Below the pieces are notes generated by a model. The model ran no database searches. It was not told the origin of the DNA and saw only the letters and a list, made by a program, of their open reading frames with translations. From Deltaproteobacteria bacterium (GTDB taxonomy: Bacteria; Desulfobacterota; Desulfobacteria; Desulfobacterales; B30-G6), in assembly GCA_003647375.1 (NCBI GenBank), contig QMMS01000028.1, forward strand, positions 1-25,257: 25,257 nt of DNA, written 5' to 3'. Numbering within the stretch: the stretch's first letter is position 1; every line of letters begins with the position of its first letter. Below, piece by piece: positions 1-8,077 of this stretch. The translations under genes and the position numbers were made by a program.

Positions 1-36
1 AGCCTAATAGCCTAAAAACCTAAACAACCTAAAACC
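1..36. repeat. Short CCTAA-type degenerate repeat upstream of gcvH
   Basis: Four copies of a CCTAA(A) motif lie in the first 36 bases, just before the gcvH ribosome-binding site. A similar AT-rich motif in the opposite orientation (TTTAGG, GTTAGG) occurs at the lipB-lipA junction near 3987-4008. No function is evident. The window begins inside what is probably the intergenic space after an upstream gene such as gcvT. Confidence 0.4.
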
Positions 37-56
37 TTTTTTTATAGGAGACCGTC

Positions 57-455
57 ATGAAAGAATTGAGTGAGCTGAATTTTCCGGACGATGTCATGTA
101 TACCGACGATCACGAATGGACAAAAATGGAAAATGACGAGGCCATCATCGGCATCAGCGACTATGCACAGGATCAATTGGGAGACATCGTTTTTGTCGAA
201 CTGCCCCAGGTTGGCGAGACGTTTGAAAAGGGTGCCGAGTTTGGAACGGTGGAATCAGTCAAAGCCGTATCAGAACTGTTCCTGCCTGTGAGCGGCGAGA
301 TTGTTGCCGTCAATGACGCACTGGAAGACACGCCTGAACTGCTCAACAATGAACCCTATACCGGGGGATGGATGCTCCGGATCAAGCTCAGTGAAAAATC
401 TGAATTTGACCAGCTGATGAATAAAAACGCCTATCTCGAATCATTGAAGGGGTGA
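57..455 (+). CDS. gcvH: Glycine cleavage system H protein
   Basis: This is the lipoyl carrier of the glycine cleavage system: it takes the aminomethyl group from the P protein and passes it to the T protein (GcvT). It is 132 aa, the normal family length. The lipoylation motif ESVKA is present with the acceptor lysine at about residue 69, after a typical N-terminal segment (DHEWTKMEND, GISDYAQDQLGDIVFVELP). The start at 57 has a GGAG Shine-Dalgarno sequence 5 bases upstream. It is the first gene of a gcvH-gcvPA-gcvPB-lipB-lipA run, with 4 bases separating it from gcvPA. Having the lipoate ligation and insertion genes in the same run fits the need to modify this protein. Identification is firm. 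Confidence 0.97.
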   Translation: MKELSELNFPDDVMYTDDHEWTKMENDEAIIGISDYAQDQLGDIVFVELPQVGETFEKGAEFGTVESVKAVSELFLPVSGEIVAVNDALEDTPELLNNEPYTGGWMLRIKLSEKSEFDQLMNKNAYLESLKG

Positions 456-459
456 TAAC

Positions 460-1794
460 ATGAGATATTTACCGCACACGCAAGAAGATATCGCCGATAT
501 GCTGAAAAAAATCGGCGCCGGCAGTCTGGATGATCTGTTTACATCCATTCCGGATGACTGCCGCAGAAAATCAGACCTCGATCTGCCGCAAGCCAAGACC
601 GAATGGGAACTGAACCGGCACATGAGCGGACTGGCTGAACAAATGGCGGTCTGCCCGGATTACAAGGTGTTCATCGGTGCCGGCAGTTATGATCATTACA
701 TTCCAGAGGTGATCAAACAGCTTTTGGGCAGGTCAGAGTTTTTCACAGCCTATACCCCCTATCAACCGGAAATGAGCCAGGGCACGCTTCAAGCCATTTA
801 TGAATACCAGACGCTTACCACCCGCCTTCTGGGGTTGGACGTGGCCAATGCCTCCATGTATGACGGGGCTTCCTCTCTGGCGGAAGCGCTCCTGATGTCC
901 GTCCGGATCACCCGGCGAAAAAAGGTAGCTATTTCCCGTCTCATCCATCCCCTGTATCGGCAAGTGGTTCGAACCTACTTCGCACCCACAGAGTTCGAAG
1001 TTGTCGAACTTCCTGTTCTGGAATCCGGTCAAACAGACATGACCGGCCTCCAGGATCTCGAGACCTTTGCAGGCGTGGCAGTTCAATCACCCAACTATTT
1101 TGGATGCATCGAGAACTTGAGTGCCCTTGGAGAAAAAATCCATTCGGACAACAAAACACTCTTCATCGTCTCTTTCACGGAGCCCCTTGCCTATGGCATA
1201 TTAAAAAACCCCGGCAGTCTCGGTGCCGACATTGCCTGTGGTGAGGGACAGAGCCTCGGTGTTCCCAGCTCTTTCGGCGGTCCCGGTCTTGGCATGTTTG
1301 CAGCCAAAAAGACCTACATGAGAAATATGCCCGGCCGACTCGTTGGCCGGACACAGGATATTGAAGGCAAAAGAGGTTTTGTTTTGACCCTCTCCACCAG
1401 AGAGCAACACATTCGCCGGGAAAAAGCCACCTCGAACATCTGCTCCAATCAGGGGTTATGTGCCACGGCCGCAGCCATGTATATGGCAACCCTGGGAGGC
1501 ACCGGCATTCGAAAACTGGCGGAATTGAACCATGACAAAGCCGCTTATCTCCAAAATGAATTGAAAACTGCCGGGTTTGAAGTTCCCTTTGATACACCTG
1601 TCTTCAATGAGTTTGTTATCAAATTTCCAGAGGGCTTTGAGAAAACCTATGCAAACCTGCTGGCCAAAAAAATAGTACCGGGGCTTTCGCTGACACCGGA
1701 TTATCCGGAGTTTCCCGATTACTATCTGTTGTGTGTGACTGAAACCATGGACAAAGCGGATATGGACCTGCTGGTCAAGGAGGTGACATCATGA
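460..1794 (+). CDS. gcvPA: Glycine dehydrogenase (decarboxylating) subunit 1
   Basis: This is the N-terminal half of the PLP-dependent P protein, which decarboxylates glycine and loads the aminomethyl group onto GcvH. It is 444 aa, the usual size of subunit 1 in organisms with a split P protein. Family features include the N-terminal MRYLPHTQEDI start, the FIGAGSYDHYIP segment, YTPYQPEMSQGTLQAIYEYQ, and the glycine-rich SLGVPSSFGGPGLGMFA segment. The PLP-binding lysine is not expected here and lies in subunit 2. The last codons overlap the gcvPB start in an ATGA arrangement, so the two subunits are probably translationally coupled. Confidence 0.97.
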   Translation: MRYLPHTQEDIADMLKKIGAGSLDDLFTSIPDDCRRKSDLDLPQAKTEWELNRHMSGLAEQMAVCPDYKVFIGAGSYDHYIPEVIKQLLGRSEFFTAYTPYQPEMSQGTLQAIYEYQTLTTRLLGLDVANASMYDGASSLAEALLMSVRITRRKKVAISRLIHPLYRQVVRTYFAPTEFEVVELPVLESGQTDMTGLQDLETFAGVAVQSPNYFGCIENLSALGEKIHSDNKTLFIVSFTEPLAYGILKNPGSLGADIACGEGQSLGVPSSFGGPGLGMFAAKKTYMRNMPGRLVGRTQDIEGKRGFVLTLSTREQHIRREKATSNICSNQGLCATAAAMYMATLGGTGIRKLAELNHDKAAYLQNELKTAGFEVPFDTPVFNEFVIKFPEGFEKTYANLLAKKIVPGLSLTPDYPEFPDYYLLCVTETMDKADMDLLVKEVTS

Positions 1795-3245
1795 AAGATC
1801 TCATGGGATCCACCGGTCTGATACTCAATGAACCCCTTTTGTGGGAAAAGGGTAAAAAAGGACGGACCGGGTTCTCTTTGCCTAATAGCGATGTCCCGTC
1901 ATCCCCGCTGGTTGAAGAACTGATCGGGGTAGGGCCTGATTTCCCCGACCTGAGCGAGGTCGATGTCGTGAGACATTACACGCATCTTTCCACCTGGAAC
2001 TTCGGGGTCGACAGCGGTATGTACCCCCTGGGGTCCTGCACCATGAAGTACAATCCCAAAACCAATGAACGCCAGGCATCACTGCCGGGCCTTGCCCAGG
2101 CGCATCCCTTGCTGCCGCCGGAATTGGCCCAGGGCGTTCTCAGAATCATGTTTGATCTCGAGAAACATCTGGCCGAAATCACAGGGCTGCCGGCCGTCAC
2201 GTTGCAACCGGCCGCCGGTGCCCAGGGAGAGCTCACAGGCATGCTCCTGTTTTACGCTTTTCACATGATGAACAAAGAAAGGCGAACCAAAATTCTCATA
2301 CCGGACACGGCCCACGGTACCAACCCTGCAAGTGCCGCCCTGTGTGGTTTCCGATCGATTTCCGTTGCATCCAATGCACAGGGTGTTCTTTCACCGGACG
2401 ATGTGGATGCCCTCATGGATGAGGACACGGCAGGCATCATGGTCACGAACCCGAACACACTGGGTCTTTTTGAAGAACACATCAAACAGATATCGGACAT
2501 CGTACATGCCAAAGGCGGCCTGGTATACGCAGACGGCGCCAACATGAACGCCGTGATGGGTATGGTTAACATGGCGGACCTCGGAGTGGATGTGCTGCAC
2601 CTCAACCTCCACAAGACATTTTCGACTCCCCATGGTGGCGGTGGACCGGGCAGTGGACCGGTTTGCGTCACAAAAAAACTCGAACCCTTTCTGCCGGTGC
2701 CCAGAGTAGTTCATGTCCAGGGCAGGTATGAACTCTCTTATGATTTCCCGGAATCGATCGGCAAAGTTCACGCATTTTACGGAAATTTCGGGATTCAAAT
2801 TCGGGCCTATTCCTATATCCTTTCCATGGGCGACCAGTTGAAAACAGCAAGTCAACTGGCGGTGCTGAACGCCAATTATCTGAAAGAGAGCCTCCGGGAC
2901 ATTTTTCACTTGCCCTATGACAGGCCCTGTATGCATGAATGTGTCTTCACGGACAAATATCAACAAGTATACAAGGTAAGCACCCTCGACATTGCCAAGC
3001 GACTGATAGACTACGGTTTTCATCCACCCACCGTCTATTTCCCTCTCGTGGTCCAGGGTGCTTTGATGATGGAGCCCACGGAAACGGAATCCAAAGAGGA
3101 TCTCGATCGCTTTATCGAAGCCTTGAGGCAGATTGCCCAGGAAGCCAAAGACAATCCGGATTTGCTGCTGCAGGCCCCTGTCAAAACCAAGGTCCGGCGA
3201 CTGGACGAAACCATGGCGGCACGAAAGCCCTGTCTTGCCGGTTAA
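1791..3245 (+). CDS. gcvPB: Glycine dehydrogenase (decarboxylating) subunit 2
   Basis: This is the C-terminal half of glycine decarboxylase and carries the PLP cofactor. It is 484 aa. The Schiff-base lysine is at about residue 275 in the motif LHLNLHKTFSTPHGGGGPG, and the segment PDTAHGTNPASAA is typical of the family. It overlaps gcvPA by 4 bases (ATGA). Subunits 1 and 2 form a heterotetramer that works with GcvH, GcvT and dihydrolipoamide dehydrogenase; the last two are not in the window. It is followed 7 bases later by the proposed lipB start. Confidence 0.97.
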   Translation: MKDLMGSTGLILNEPLLWEKGKKGRTGFSLPNSDVPSSPLVEELIGVGPDFPDLSEVDVVRHYTHLSTWNFGVDSGMYPLGSCTMKYNPKTNERQASLPGLAQAHPLLPPELAQGVLRIMFDLEKHLAEITGLPAVTLQPAAGAQGELTGMLLFYAFHMMNKERRTKILIPDTAHGTNPASAALCGFRSISVASNAQGVLSPDDVDALMDEDTAGIMVTNPNTLGLFEEHIKQISDIVHAKGGLVYADGANMNAVMGMVNMADLGVDVLHLNLHKTFSTPHGGGGPGSGPVCVTKKLEPFLPVPRVVHVQGRYELSYDFPESIGKVHAFYGNFGIQIRAYSYILSMGDQLKTASQLAVLNANYLKESLRDIFHLPYDRPCMHECVFTDKYQQVYKVSTLDIAKRLIDYGFHPPTVYFPLVVQGALMMEPTETESKEDLDRFIEALRQIAQEAKDNPDLLLQAPVKTKVRRLDETMAARKPCLAG

Positions 3246-3252
3246 CCCGGAC

Positions 3253-3999
3253 ATGGTAAGACAACAGTCGCCCACACCGATACAAACCTGCTGGTGCTTG
3301 GATCTCCAGACAATGGATTATTCAGAAGCCTGGGAATTTCAACAGGCCATCGTCAGGGACAGCATTGGGAAAAAAAATTCCCGGGATATCATTCTGCTTG
3401 TAGAACACCCCCCGGTTTTTACACTGGGTCGCAGGGGGGGAATTGAAAATTTGACAGTCTCCGATGCCTTTCTGAAAACATCAGGCATACAGGTCATACA
3501 GGTGGAAAGGGGCGGGGACATCACATATCACGGTCCCGGCCAGATGGTGATCTATCCGATCCTGGATCTGGATCGTCAACGACTCGGCATCACGGAACTG
3601 GTTTTTATGCTCGAAGAAATCATGATCCGTGTTTCCGAATCCCTCGGGGTCCAGGCTACGCGAAATCCCAGGAATCGCGGTGTGTGGGTCGGGGACAAAA
3701 AACTTGGCAGCGTTGGTCTTGCCGTCCGAAAGGGAATCAGTTTTCATGGAATAGCTCTGAACGTCAACCTTTCCATGACGCCCTTCAAATGGATTCATCC
3801 CTGCGGTCTTATGAATATTTCCATGACTTCCCTCGCAAGAGAACTTCCCCAAAGACCTTCCATGCAAACAGTGCGGGAACTAACAAAAAAACATTTAGGG
3901 GATGTTTTCGGACTACAGTTGGAAGAAGTATCTCGGGAAATGTTGGGTGAAAAGATAGGGGGCAAGGGGAAAAACAACGTGTTAAGTTTTAGGTTTTAA
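3253..3999 (+). CDS. lipB: Lipoyl(octanoyl) transferase
   Basis: LipB moves the octanoyl group from acyl carrier protein to the lipoyl domain lysine of GcvH and 2-oxoacid dehydrogenases. The protein is 248 aa from the ATG at 3253. Motifs: EHPPVFTLGRRG, the signature RGGDITYHGPGQ (residues 86-97), the catalytic lysine in KKLGSVGLAVRKGISFHG (K150), and the catalytic cysteine in HPCG (C184). The frame is open upstream to 3133, inside gcvPB, but homology starts only after the gcvPB stop, so the ATG at 3253 is preferred even though no strong ribosome-binding site precedes it. It sits between gcvPB and lipA in one operon, which fits its use on GcvH. Confidence 0.95.
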   Translation: MVRQQSPTPIQTCWCLDLQTMDYSEAWEFQQAIVRDSIGKKNSRDIILLVEHPPVFTLGRRGGIENLTVSDAFLKTSGIQVIQVERGGDITYHGPGQMVIYPILDLDRQRLGITELVFMLEEIMIRVSESLGVQATRNPRNRGVWVGDKKLGSVGLAVRKGISFHGIALNVNLSMTPFKWIHPCGLMNISMTSLARELPQRPSMQTVRELTKKHLGDVFGLQLEEVSREMLGEKIGGKGKNNVLSFRF

Positions 4000-4061
4000 G
4001 TGTTAGGTAAGTCCCAAGCTATCAGCGACAATAAATTACGCCCGCAGGGCTAATGACCATA

Positions 4062-4151
4062 AATAACAGCCGGAGGCGTAATGTCGCGCGCAGCGCAAAT
4101 GTCGTCCGCAGGACAAATATCGCCCGGAGAACAAATGTCACACGAAGTACC
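4062..4151 (+). repeat. 18-bp tandem repeat covering the lipA start
   Basis: Five consecutive 18-base units begin at 4062, 4080, 4098, 4116 and 4134. The consensus is AATGTCG followed by CC-GCAGG-C type sequence and then CA. Most units contain an AGG or GGAG stretch followed 4-6 bases later by AATG or AATA, so each resembles a Shine-Dalgarno sequence plus start codon. Bases flanking the central GCA or GGA often change in complementary pairs (GTCC/GGAC, GCGC/GCGC, GCC/GGC). A related partial unit lies at about 4034-4054. From 4081 the repeat is in frame and encodes a degenerate hexapeptide, MSRAAQ, MSSAGQ, ISPGEQ, at the lipA N-terminus. Confidence 0.8.
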
Positions 4152-5001
4152 AGCAAAACCAGCATGGCTGAAGCGGCGCCTGCCCGCGGGATCGGGTTTT
4201 GAAAAGGTTCGTGCGCTTATCGATAATTGCCACTTGCACACGGTTTGTCAGGAAGCCAAATGTCCCAACATCTGGGAATGTTTTTCCCGGCAAACTGCCA
4301 CATTCCTCATCCTGGGAGACCGCTGCACCCGAAATTGCCGATTCTGCGCCGTTGCCCAAGGGCCTGAAAAGCTGCCCGACCCGGATGAGCCTGAACATGT
4401 GGCCTCCGCGGTTCACCAGCTGAAACTTGCCTATGTGGTTATTACCTCCGTTACCCGGGATGATTTGCCGGACGGCGGTGCACATCATTTTGCAAGGACG
4501 ATTCAAGCGGTAAGGAATCGATGCCCCAAGGTCGGTATCGAGGTGCTGATACCCGATTTTCAGGGAAACCATGACGCATGGCAGACCATACTCGAATCAC
4601 GACCTGACGTTATTAATCACAACCTGGAAACCATCCAGCGCCTTTACCCGATGGTCAGACCGGAAGCGGATTACAGTCAATCTCTCGATCTTATCCGGTA
4701 TGTAGCGGACAACAATAGGAACATCTCTACCAAATCCGGACTCATGCTCGGGCTGGGAGAAACAAGAAAGGAAGTTGTGACGGTCTTTGCAGATCTCATC
4801 CAGGCCGGATGCCATCTCCTGACTCTGGGCCAATACCTGCAACCCAGCAAGGATCATCTCCCGGTGGCCCGTTATGTGCCGCCAGAGGAATTTAATGCGT
4901 TGAAAAAAAAGGCCCTTGAAATGGGTTTCAGCGATGTTGCCGCTGATCCGTTTGTGCGCAGTTCCTATCGAGCCAAGGAACTTTTTAGCGGTAAGTCTTA
5001 A
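4081..5001 (+). CDS. lipA: Lipoyl synthase (radical SAM)
   Basis: LipA inserts two sulfur atoms into the protein-bound octanoyl group. Both iron-sulfur clusters are visible: the auxiliary cluster cysteines in CQEAKCPNIWEC (C56, C61, C67, counted from the ATG at 4081) and the radical SAM motif CTRNCRFC (C82, C86, C89). The C-terminal RSSYRA serine that ligates the auxiliary cluster is present. The start is uncertain. From 4081 the protein is 306 aa but begins with repeat-encoded residues. From the ATG at 4135 it is 288 aa, begins MSHEVPAKPAWLKRRLP as expected for the family, and has GGAG 5 bases upstream. I favour 4135 as the functional start, with 4081 as the outer limit. It is the last gene of the gcv-lip operon. 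Confidence 0.95.
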   Translation: MSRAAQMSSAGQISPGEQMSHEVPAKPAWLKRRLPAGSGFEKVRALIDNCHLHTVCQEAKCPNIWECFSRQTATFLILGDRCTRNCRFCAVAQGPEKLPDPDEPEHVASAVHQLKLAYVVITSVTRDDLPDGGAHHFARTIQAVRNRCPKVGIEVLIPDFQGNHDAWQTILESRPDVINHNLETIQRLYPMVRPEADYSQSLDLIRYVADNNRNISTKSGLMLGLGETRKEVVTVFADLIQAGCHLLTLGQYLQPSKDHLPVARYVPPEEFNALKKKALEMGFSDVAADPFVRSSYRAKELFSGKS

Positions 5002-5046
5002 GCGATAAGCGGTATACTGCTTCTTGGGAATAAGTATATACATTCG

Positions 5047-5118
5047 GTCGAGTATTTTCAATATATGTTTTTTTATTATACTGCCTGGATGAGTGGGACG
5101 TCTTATCATTTTTCGCAT
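5047..5118 (-). pseudogene. Truncated higA-like antitoxin remnant
   Basis: An ATG at 5118, with AGGAG 8 bases upstream, opens a frame whose first 23 or so residues match the start of HigA-type antitoxins (RRPTHPGSIIKKHILKIL, compare RRPTHPGEIL in the family). Homology then stops, and the frame runs meaninglessly into the antisense of the lipA 3' end. The helix-turn-helix part of the antitoxin is missing. It follows directly behind a broken higB-like fragment, as in real higBA operons, where the toxin gene comes first. I infer that it is non-functional. Confidence 0.7.
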
Positions 5119-5129
5119 AATTCAATCTC

Positions 5130-5251
5130 CTAAGGATAGTCATCATAATTGACAACATATGCGTCTCCATCGATGAAATTAAAGAATAAACACCAATTGC
5201 CGGATACTTTGACTGCATGAAGGCTTTTAGATTTACAAATTCAATCATCAC
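5130..5251 (-). pseudogene. Internally deleted, frameshifted higB-like toxin remnant
   Basis: The frame ending in the TAG at 5130 reads AVKVSGNWCLFFNFIDGDAY and then VVNYDDYP, which matches the C-terminus of HigB/RelE-superfamily toxins (GNWRITFRFEDGDAY...DYH). Upstream, in another frame, an ATG at 5248 starts MIEFVNLKAF, which resembles the HigB N-terminus (MIKSFKHKGLK). Only about 35 bases separate the two parts, where an intact toxin of about 92 aa would have some 150. So the gene appears to have lost its middle and shifted frame. It lies immediately upstream of a higA start on the same strand. The toxin is presumed inactive. Confidence 0.7.
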
Positions 5252-5607
5252 ACATTGGCTATGGCGGCGATGTTTTGATTTAGCTCGAATTATGTTAACT
5301 ATCTGAACTCACGGATATATTATGCTGTGTTACATAATCTTTAATTGGGAGGGGTCGCCAATTTTGATGTAATCTTCAATTTGCGAAGATACGACAGTAT
5401 CGAAGACTTAAAACGCAAATCGTTTCAAGAACAAAACACAAAAGGAAATGAAAAAAATATTGTGAAGCCCCTTTTTAAGGCGAAACTGTATTCCATTGGG
5501 TGAAGGGAGGTCATATAAGAGAATCCGCCGGTTGCGGTTTCTCGGTATTGGGAAGGTAGTGCCCAACCGGTTTCCTTCAATTATGCGTTGCCTATTCATA
5601 TATAGTA
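5252..5607. other. Intergenic stretch with hairpins, no recognised gene
   Basis: No convincing gene is seen. On the + strand a 52-codon open stretch without an ATG (5345-5503) encodes a lysine-rich peptide (FNLRRYDSIEDLKRKSFQEQ) that could be a transposase fragment, but I cannot place it. Two hairpins follow: 5519-5543 (9-bp arms with one mismatch, 7-base loop) and 5548-5566 (TTGGG/CCCAA). The longest - strand frame, 5408-5599, looks non-coding. The stretch lies between converging operons. Confidence 0.4.
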
Positions 5608-5805
5608 CTAATATCTTATTAAAAAAAGAATCATTGTATTATAGACATTAGACATAAGATTTTCTGAATTTGGACTGTGTGCACCTTTTATTATAAATAT
5701 ATAAGTAATAAGAAGGATATCTAAGAATATAAAACCTCCCAAAATAGCGAGATAGCAATCTATTTTTTCCTTGCAAGATATTGTCTTATATATATCACTC
5801 ATCAT
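5608..5805 (-). CDS. Possible small membrane protein (doubtful)
   Basis: This is a 65-aa open frame with one likely membrane helix (CYLAILGGFIFLDILLITYI, about residues 17-36) after a charged N-terminus (SDIYKTISCKEK). It begins 56 bases after the stop of the MttB-like gene on the same strand, so it could be the last gene of the amine cluster. The ribosome-binding site is weak (TAGG close to the ATG) and the sequence is very AT-rich, so a chance frame is quite possible. I do not recognise a family. It ends in TAG. Confidence 0.3.
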   Translation of the reverse strand: MMSDIYKTISCKEKIDCYLAILGGFIFLDILLITYIFIIKGAHSPNSENLMSNVYNTMILFLIRY

Positions 5806-5861
5806 GAACCTAATTTAGTCTATTGGCACGGTATACTTGAATATAGCTGATTAGTGTTCAT

Positions 5862-7298
5862 TTATATTTCACATTCATTTATAATTGCTTCCATTGCATC
5901 TTCTGCTCCTTCTGGTAAAGCCATCGGCTTGTGGTTCTTGATAAGAAATCTGGCTTTTTCATACGCCCTTTCGATAATGTCTTTCCCACCGATTTTTTTA
6001 ACCCAGGTATCGCGGTCCATACAATCAAACAAATCTCTTTGGGACATGCTTTTCATGTGTTTTAGTGTGTGTTTGCTAGATAAATATTCACCACCAGAGC
6101 TTACGCTTTGAATTGTTTCTAAAGCTATTGTCTCATCAGAAATGTCCATCCCATTTTTTATCCATTTTAAATTCCTTAATTGTTCAGCATCCAGAATCAG
6201 CTTTGCAAAATCAAACGTCAGTCCTGATTCAATAGAACCACATCCATAGATGACATTAGATCCGGCCAGTAATGCTATAGCCGTATTTGTGTTAAATTCA
6301 TAAGCGGCCTGTACATCCATAAGTTTACTTCCGCTAACACCTGAACCACACCAACTTGGGATTCCATAATATTGCGCCATTTTTGCAGTCCCAACATTCA
6401 AAACACCACATTCTGGGGCAGCGACAGCAGGATTACCGAGTTTCAAATCCATAATTGTTCCCACACTACCATAAATGAAAGGTGTACTTTTTGAAGTAAG
6501 TTGGGTCAAAACTAAAGAACCAAGAAGTTCTGCATTCTGTACAACCAGGGTTCCAGCGATTGTCGTGGGCGCCGTAGCACCACTCAATGGCATCGTAATT
6601 GAACAAACCACAACACCTAATCTTGAGCATTCTATAATGACATCACAGCAATTCTTAGAGAGTGTGAGTGGGCTAGTTGGGCAAACGGTGGTGGACACAC
6701 AAGGACGCTTAATAAAATTCTCCATGCCACCGACGCAGGCCGCTGCCATCTCAACAATCTTTATTGAGTTTCTCCCACTAAAAAAACCATGAAAGGCATG
6801 CTTACTTGTGTTTGAAACAATTGCTTCGTAATTATGCATGGACTGCGTCTCGGCAGGCTTATCCCGTGATCCCATACATTTTTCAATAATTGCAAATTCA
6901 TCTAACGCATCAGCCAATCGTGTTGCATCCCCTAAATCTTTCTTTGTACAAGTTCTGTGTTTTAAAGTGTAAAGGTCGTTAGTATAAGAATTTTCACCAA
7001 ATAGTGTATAGCAGGAACTTCCAGGTTCGATAAGATGATCGTGTTTGGGATCCCTTCCATACAAAACAAACCGTTCTGGTGCCCATTGAACACAATCACT
7101 AACTACGGATGGAGGAATCTTAACAACAAAACAATCCCCCTTTTTAACAATCTCCGATCCAGCACCATGAAAGATCTCTGTTGCCTCATCTGACTCAATT
7201 TTTATCCCCGTATTTTCCAATATCTTAATAGATGCATGATGAATTCTATGAAGTTGTTCATTTGTAATCCCTTCTATTTGATATCCGAGCATATACAT
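5862..7298 (-). CDS. MttB-family methyltransferase without pyrrolysine
   Basis: This 478-aa protein belongs to the trimethylamine methyltransferase (MttB) family. It aligns along its length with the pyrrolysine MttB at 9466-10932: shared segments include SNTSKHAFHGFFSG, CPTSPLTLSKNCCDVI and the TLV-QNAELLG region. At the pyrrolysine position it has valine (KMAQYYGIPSWCGSG-V-SGSK, about residue 321), and there is no in-frame UAG. Members of this type include MtgB (glycine betaine), MtpB (proline betaine) and MtcB (carnitine), which demethylate quaternary amines and methylate a corrinoid protein. The substrate here cannot be read from sequence; carnitine or a betaine is an inference from context. 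It follows mttC by 66 bases, the likely methyl acceptor. Its DNA is more AT-rich than that of mtbB and mttB, perhaps a sign of separate acquisition. Confidence 0.93.
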   Translation of the reverse strand: MYMLGYQIEGITNEQLHRIHHASIKILENTGIKIESDEATEIFHGAGSEIVKKGDCFVVKIPPSVVSDCVQWAPERFVLYGRDPKHDHLIEPGSSCYTLFGENSYTNDLYTLKHRTCTKKDLGDATRLADALDEFAIIEKCMGSRDKPAETQSMHNYEAIVSNTSKHAFHGFFSGRNSIKIVEMAAACVGGMENFIKRPCVSTTVCPTSPLTLSKNCCDVIIECSRLGVVVCSITMPLSGATAPTTIAGTLVVQNAELLGSLVLTQLTSKSTPFIYGSVGTIMDLKLGNPAVAAPECGVLNVGTAKMAQYYGIPSWCGSGVSGSKLMDVQAAYEFNTNTAIALLAGSNVIYGCGSIESGLTFDFAKLILDAEQLRNLKWIKNGMDISDETIALETIQSVSSGGEYLSSKHTLKHMKSMSQRDLFDCMDRDTWVKKIGGKDIIERAYEKARFLIKNHKPMALPEGAEDAMEAIINECEI

Positions 7299-7364
7299 TC
7301 CTCTTCAAGTACTGATATAGGCATAATGAACAATTGTTATAGCTTCAATTAAATTAATATAAAC

Positions 7365-8018
7365 TTATTCAACGCTAAGCAATTCTTTAATTTTTTCTAC
7401 GCCATCTTGAGCATTTTTTGCATACGCATCAGCTCCAATTCTCGCGGCCCAACGGGGAGTTACCGGTGCACCGCCGACAACTGTTTTAAAGCGATCTTTT
7501 AATCCTTCAGATTTAAGCACAACTTCTAGGTCCTTCTGTCGCGGCATGGTTGTGGTAAGCAGCGCGCTGGTACCAATAATATCCGCATCAATCTCTATGG
7601 CTGTTTCAATTATTTGCTGGGTGGCCACATCCCTCCCTGCATCATGGACCTTAAATCCATTTGCTTGCATCAGTGAAACAACAATGCATTTTCCAATATC
7701 ATGAACGTCACCCTGGACTGTAGCAATAAGAACTGTCCCTTTTTCTTGCTTAGCGTTAATCCCGCCACTTAAAGTTTCATTCACCATGTCGGTAACCACC
7801 TTCATGATTTCCGCAGCTTGTATAAGCTCTGGTAAAAACAACCTGCCGCGTCCAAACAAGTCACCCGTTGCGTTAATTCCTGGAATAAAACCTTCCTCCA
7901 TCAGTTCCAGTGGGCTGCCCCCATCACTGAGATAATTTTTTACGATCTCAATGGCCCTGTCTTTGTTTGCTTTAATTAGAACTTCCGCCGTTTCTTCGAT
8001 AATACTTTTATCGATCAT
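7365..8018 (-). CDS. mttC: Corrinoid (cobalamin-binding) methyl carrier protein
   Basis: This is a 217-aa protein of the MttC/MtbC/MtmC family. The N-terminal helical cap (about 1-90) contains GDLFGRGRLFLPELIQAAEIMK. The C-terminal Rossmann-like B12 domain has the signature GDVHDIGK (103-110), in which H106 is the lower cobalt ligand, followed by VHDAGRDV, GTSALLTTTMPRQ and VVGGAPV. The protein accepts a methyl group from MttB-type enzymes on Co(I). It is the only corrinoid protein in the window, so it may serve MttB, MtbB and the non-pyrrolysine homologue, between which it lies. No second methyltransferase (to CoM or tetrahydrofolate) and no RamA-like activator is present. An AAAGGA-like site precedes the ATG. 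Assignment to MttC rather than MtbC is by context only. Confidence 0.93.
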   Translation of the reverse strand: MIDKSIIEETAEVLIKANKDRAIEIVKNYLSDGGSPLELMEEGFIPGINATGDLFGRGRLFLPELIQAAEIMKVVTDMVNETLSGGINAKQEKGTVLIATVQGDVHDIGKCIVVSLMQANGFKVHDAGRDVATQQIIETAIEIDADIIGTSALLTTTMPRQKDLEVVLKSEGLKDRFKTVVGGAPVTPRWAARIGADAYAKNAQDGVEKIKELLSVE

Positions 8019-8077
8019 AGCTTTTTTCCTTTTCCCTAATAGGCATTAATAGAATGCTTGAGGTTTTGAATCCAGCC

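Noticed and set aside
3133..3252. Longer lipB start inside gcvPB
   Set aside because: The extra residues come from the overlapping gcvPB frame and do not resemble LipB; homology begins after 3253.
5519..5543. Cobalamin riboswitch near the corrinoid genes
   Set aside because: The conserved B12-box and core motifs are absent, and the position is downstream of the cluster, not upstream.
5408..5599. 63-aa frame on the minus strand
   Set aside because: No family resemblance, no ribosome-binding site, and it covers the hairpin region, so it is likely non-coding.
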